Position numbers and translations under genes: made by a program. A stretch of DNA of 64,000 nt from SZAS-79 sp964599095 (lineage in GTDB: Bacteria; Pseudomonadota; Gammaproteobacteria; Burkholderiales; SG8-39): the NCBI GenBank assembly GCA_964599095.1, contig CAZREB010000003.1, forward strand, positions 310,001 to 374,000, written 5' to 3'. Positions 61,221-64,000 of the stretch are shown here, in pieces. Every line of letters starts with the position of its first letter. The stretch's first letter is position 1. The notes under the pieces are model-generated. The model was not told the DNA's origin. It did not search any database and saw nothing but the letters and a program-made list of their open reading frames with translations.

Positions 61221-62102
61221 CTACAGGCCGAGCCCGTCGACAAAGGTGCAGATCTCCCCGGGCGTCGTGAACCAGGCCTTGCTGCTCGTCGCGATGTGTT
61301 CGAGCGCCCGGCGCAGGTGGCGAAGCCGGTAGGGCTGGCCGACGAGGTAGGGGTGCAGCGCGATGCCCATGACCAGCGGCTGCGCCTTCGATTGGGCGAC
61401 CATCTCGTCGAAGTTGTCGATCACGAGGTCGGCGAAATCCTTGCCGTCCATCTGGCGCGCGACGATCATCGGGATGTCGTTGACTTCCTGCGGGTAGGGG
61501 ATGCACCACAGGGATTTTCCGCTGCGGGTGCGGAATTTCACCGGCTGGTCGTCGATGCACCAGTTGAGCGTGTAGGTGTAGCCGGTCTCGGTCATCAGGT
61601 CGGGCGTCGTCAGGCTCTCGGACAGCCACGGCGAGAGCCAGCCGCGGGGCGCCCTGCCGGATTCCTTCTCGATGCGGTCGCGGCAATACTCGAACAGCTT
61701 TCTTTCCTCGGCCTCGGGCATCGTGCCCTGCCGGTCCGAATTGGTGTGGCCGTGGCCGATGATCTCGTCGCCGCGCGCGACGAAGGCTTCGAGCACTTCG
61801 GGGCAATAGTCGTAGAGCGAGGTGTTGGTCAGCACGCCGACCGGGAGCTTGAGCTGGTCGAACAGCTCGATCAACCGCCACACGCCGACCCGATTGCCGT
61901 AGTCGCGCCAGGCGTAGTTGCTCACGTCCGGCTGCGGGCTCTCCGGCCCGATGCGCGCGCCGAGGCCCGCGCCGAAGTCGAAGTGTTCGAGGTTGAAGCC
62001 GAGGTAGACCGCGAGGCGCTTGCCGCCGGGGAAGCTGTAATCCGGCCGCTTGTGGATCGGCACGTAGTCGTAGCGGCCGTGCGGCTTGAGGGGTCTGGTC
62101 AC
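61221..62102 (-). CDS. Polysaccharide deacetylase family protein
   Basis: 293 aa, GTG start with CGGAGG upstream. NodB-type TIM barrel: LAVYLGFNLEHFDFGAG, WRDYGNRVGVWRLIELFD, EVLEAFVARGDEIIGHGHTNS (quoted in part; the HGHTNS motif holds metal-binding His residues), LSPWLSES and GIALHPYLVGQPYRL. The variant belongs with allantoinase/PuuE-like and uncharacterised deacetylases rather than chitin deacetylases. It follows the Liv-type fusion gene on the same strand after 34 nt, so it may act on a substrate imported by that transporter. Confidence 0.88.
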   Translation of the reverse strand: MTRPLKPHGRYDYVPIHKRPDYSFPGGKRLAVYLGFNLEHFDFGAGLGARIGPESPQPDVSNYAWRDYGNRVGVWRLIELFDQLKLPVGVLTNTSLYDYCPEVLEAFVARGDEIIGHGHTNSDRQGTMPEAEERKLFEYCRDRIEKESGRAPRGWLSPWLSESLTTPDLMTETGYTYTLNWCIDDQPVKFRTRSGKSLWCIPYPQEVNDIPMIVARQMDGKDFADLVIDNFDEMVAQSKAQPLVMGIALHPYLVGQPYRLRHLRRALEHIATSSKAWFTTPGEICTFVDGLGL

Positions 62103-62136
62103 GAAAGCCTCCGTTATGTTGTGGGTCGTCCGGGCG

Positions 62137-64000
62137 TCATGCGCCGCCGAGGTACGCGCGCTCGAGCACCGGGTTGTTCCTGAGTTCTTCTGCGCTGCCG
62201 GCGAACACGATCTTGCCTGACGAAAGCACGTAGGCGCGGTCGGCCAGCGCCAGCGCGAGGCGCGCCATCTGGTCGACCAGCACGATGGTGCGGCCTTCGG
62301 CGCGCAGCTGCGCAAGGGCGCCGAACAATTCCTTGACGATCGCCGGCGCGAGGCCGAGCGAAGGCTCGTCGAGCAGCAGCACACGCGGGTCGGCCGCGAG
62401 GCCGCGCGCGAGCGCTAGCATTTGCTGCTCGCCGCCGGACAGCAGGCCGGCACGCCGTTCGCGCAGGCCTGCGAGCCGCGGAAACAGCCGGAACAGGTCT
62501 TCGACGCGCGCATCGGTCAACGGATCCTTGCCCGACCTCTTTCCGTATCCGCCGAGCCGCAGGTTGTCCTCGACGCTCAACTCGGGGAAGACCTGGCGGC
62601 CTTCGGGCACCAGCGCGAGGCCGGCGCGCGCGATGCCATGCGCCTGGGCCCGGGAGATCTCGCGCCCGCCGAAATTCACGCTGCCTTCCACGGGACGGTG
62701 CAGCCCGGCGATCGAGCGCATCAGCGTCGACTTGCCGGCCCCGTTGGCGCCGAGCAGCGCGACCAGTTCGCCCTCCCGCACGCTGAGCGAAACGCCTTCG
62801 AGCACCGGCGCCGCGCCATACCCCGCGCTCAGCCCCTGGACCAGCAAGGCTTCCGGTGGCCTGGTTCCGGCGGTTGCGCGCGGGGCCGGCACCGCGAGGT
62901 CGTCGCTGCCGTCATCCGTGCCGAGATAGGCGCGGCGCACGGCGGGATCCTGCCGGATCGCGGCCGGTGTGCCTTCGGCAATCATGCGCCCGGCATCGAG
63001 CACGTAGATGTGGTCCGATATGCCCATGACCAGCTGCATGTCGTGCTCGATGATCAGCACCGCGAGGCCGAGTCCCGCGATCCGGCGCAGCACGCGGCCG
63101 AGGCGGTCGGTGTCCTCGGCCGACAGGCCGGCCGCCGGTTCGTCGAGCAGCAGGACGCCGGGGCGCGTAGCCAGCGCCCGCGCGATCTCCACGAGGCGCC
63201 GGTCCACGTGCGGCAATGCGCCTGCCGGGCGATGCGCGGAGCCGGTGTAGCCGACCCAGGCGAGCAGCGCGTCGGCGAGCCGCGCGCCTTCGGACGGCGG
63301 CACCGGCGCGGTCCCGGCGAGCGATCCGCGGTTGAGCGCCACCAGCAGGTTCTCCTGCACGGTCATCCCGGCGAACAGTTGCGAGGTCTGGAACGTGCGG
63401 GCGACGCCGGCCCGGGCCGCCGCGTAAGAAGAGGCGCCGGTGATCCCGGTCGTGCCGATCCGCACCTGCCCGCCCGAGGGTTTGTAGAAACCGGAGACGA
63501 GGTTGAGCAATGTGGTCTTGCCTGCACCATTCGGGCCGATCAGGCTGGTGACCCTGCCGGGCTCGGCGCTCAGCGATGCCTCGTCCACCGCACGGTTGCC
63601 GCCGAAGCTCACCGAGATCTTCTCGACACTGAGCGCGGTGTTGGATTCGCGCGAGAGGAAGCGCGCAACCATGGCCTCGTCGGCTTTCACTGTGGGATCG
63701 GGCGTGCTGCGCCGGGAGAGCTTGGCCCACAAGGCAGCCGCAGCGCCGGCAATCCCGGCAGGCGCGATCCACAGCACGAGCAGCAGCAGGCCGCCGAAGA
63801 ACATCAACCGGTATTCGGCCAGCGACGACAGCATCTCGGGCAGCAGCACCACCACCAATGCACCCAGCAGCGGGCCGGACGCGCTGCCCTGGCCGCCGAC
63901 CAGCACCAGCAGCACGAAGGTGATCGACATGAAGAACGGGAACGACTCCGGGCTGATGAACCCCTGCAGCGTGGCGAAGAGCGCGCCGGCAAAGCCGGTG
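62137..64000 (-). CDS. LivM-LivG-LivF-type fused ABC transporter (permease end plus two ATPases), N-terminus beyond the edge
   Basis: The frame is open to the window's right edge, so the protein is partial at its start. Visible parts are the last ~95 residues of a LivM-like permease (GFAGALFATLQGFISPE, then LVGGQGSASGPLLGAL), a LivG-like ATPase (Walker A GPNGAGKTTLLN, LPHVDRRLVEIARALA signature region, Walker B VLLLDEPAAG) and a LivF-like ATPase (GANGAGKSTLMR, LSGGEQQMLALARGL, VLLLDEPSLG). In typical systems these are three genes; here they are one polypeptide. Imports a branched-chain amino acid, urea, aromatic or other small organic substrate. The next gene is a deacetylase. Confidence 0.93.
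   Translation of the reverse strand, partial: TGFAGALFATLQGFISPESFPFFMSITFVLLVLVGGQGSASGPLLGALVVVLLPEMLSSLAEYRLMFFGGLLLLVLWIAPAGIAGAAAALWAKLSRRSTPDPTVKADEAMVARFLSRESNTALSVEKISVSFGGNRAVDEASLSAEPGRVTSLIGPNGAGKTTLLNLVSGFYKPSGGQVRIGTTGITGASSYAAARAGVARTFQTSQLFAGMTVQENLLVALNRGSLAGTAPVPPSEGARLADALLAWVGYTGSAHRPAGALPHVDRRLVEIARALATRPGVLLLDEPAAGLSAEDTDRLGRVLRRIAGLGLAVLIIEHDMQLVMGISDHIYVLDAGRMIAEGTPAAIRQDPAVRRAYLGTDDGSDDLAVPAPRATAGTRPPEALLVQGLSAGYGAAPVLEGVSLSVREGELVALLGANGAGKSTLMRSIAGLHRPVEGSVNFGGREISRAQAHGIARAGLALVPEGRQVFPELSVEDNLRLGGYGKRSGKDPLTDARVEDLFRLFPRLAGLRERRAGLLSGGEQQMLALARGLAADPRVLLLDEPSLGLAPAIVKELFGALAQLRAEGRTIVLVDQMARLALALADRAYVLSSGKIVFAGSAEELRNNPVLERAYLGGA

Overview
The window is high-GC DNA of proteobacterial type, most likely Betaproteobacteria (Burkholderiales-like). 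The basis is a Bug/TctC-type solute receptor, a TctE-like sensor kinase, the linked order glyA-nrdR-ribD-ribE, and a 3' tRNA-Arg(ACG) fragment of proteobacterial type. No rRNA, complete tRNA or CRISPR array is visible. All taxonomy here is inference from gene content.

Left edge (1-9972). A minus-strand trio encodes an AhpD/CMD-family protein read through an in-frame UGA (Sec247 in a CxxU-xxxH motif, with a SECIS-like hairpin 17 nt downstream), a thioredoxin-fold (CPTC) fusion protein, and the start of a UGSC-family protein. UGSC proteins are themselves a family with known selenoproteins. Divergent from it runs an acyl-CoA catabolic cluster: a thiolase-like protein lacking the catalytic residues with a DUF35 partner, two paralogous acyl-CoA ligases, an acyl-CoA dehydrogenase and a Bug receptor.

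10.0-17.6 kb. Alpha/beta hydrolase, M50-like membrane protease, a divergent HxlR regulator/CMD pair, a secreted cupin, and a molybdenum hydroxylase operon (coxS-coxL-coxM order, AYRGAGR form II) ending in a strong terminator. The likely maturation factors (XdhC and a MobA-like protein) are 17 kb away at 34.7-36.3 kb.

17.9-34.6 kb. A metal-efflux and envelope-modification region: an outer-membrane/adaptor/pump set (CzcCBA-like), an OmpR-type regulator, a second adaptor/pump pair, a second regulator, a PAP2 protein, a 19-codon relic of another regulator, an LtaS/MdoB-like phosphotransferase, and a third regulator overlapping a TctE-like kinase. Three paralogous regulators and only one visible kinase suggest shared control.

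36.4-56.3 kb. TRAP small and large subunits without a binding protein; glyA-nrdR-ribD-ribE; a lipoprotein; then an operon of a nucleotidyltransferase-like protein, a membrane protein with a Ser/Gly/Cys tail (TIGR04222-like), a DUF692/MNIO enzyme and a small protein, which looks like a post-translational modification cassette. There follow a RIO kinase, a Ser/Thr kinase with a cyclic-nucleotide-binding domain, a fatty-acid-hydroxylase-family membrane enzyme, a creatininase-family hydrolase, a periplasmic ClpP-like protein, a REC-EAL phosphodiesterase and a large hybrid kinase.

56.3-59.85 kb. A lower-GC segment beginning near a tRNA-Arg 3' fragment, carrying a Na/Pi-type transporter with a PhoU-like tail, a lipoprotein, and an orphan XRE antitoxin preceded by a toxin relic. 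It is probably an old insertion. The right end returns to high GC with a flippase-like protein, a polysaccharide deacetylase, and a LivM-LivG-LivF-like three-part fusion running off the edge.
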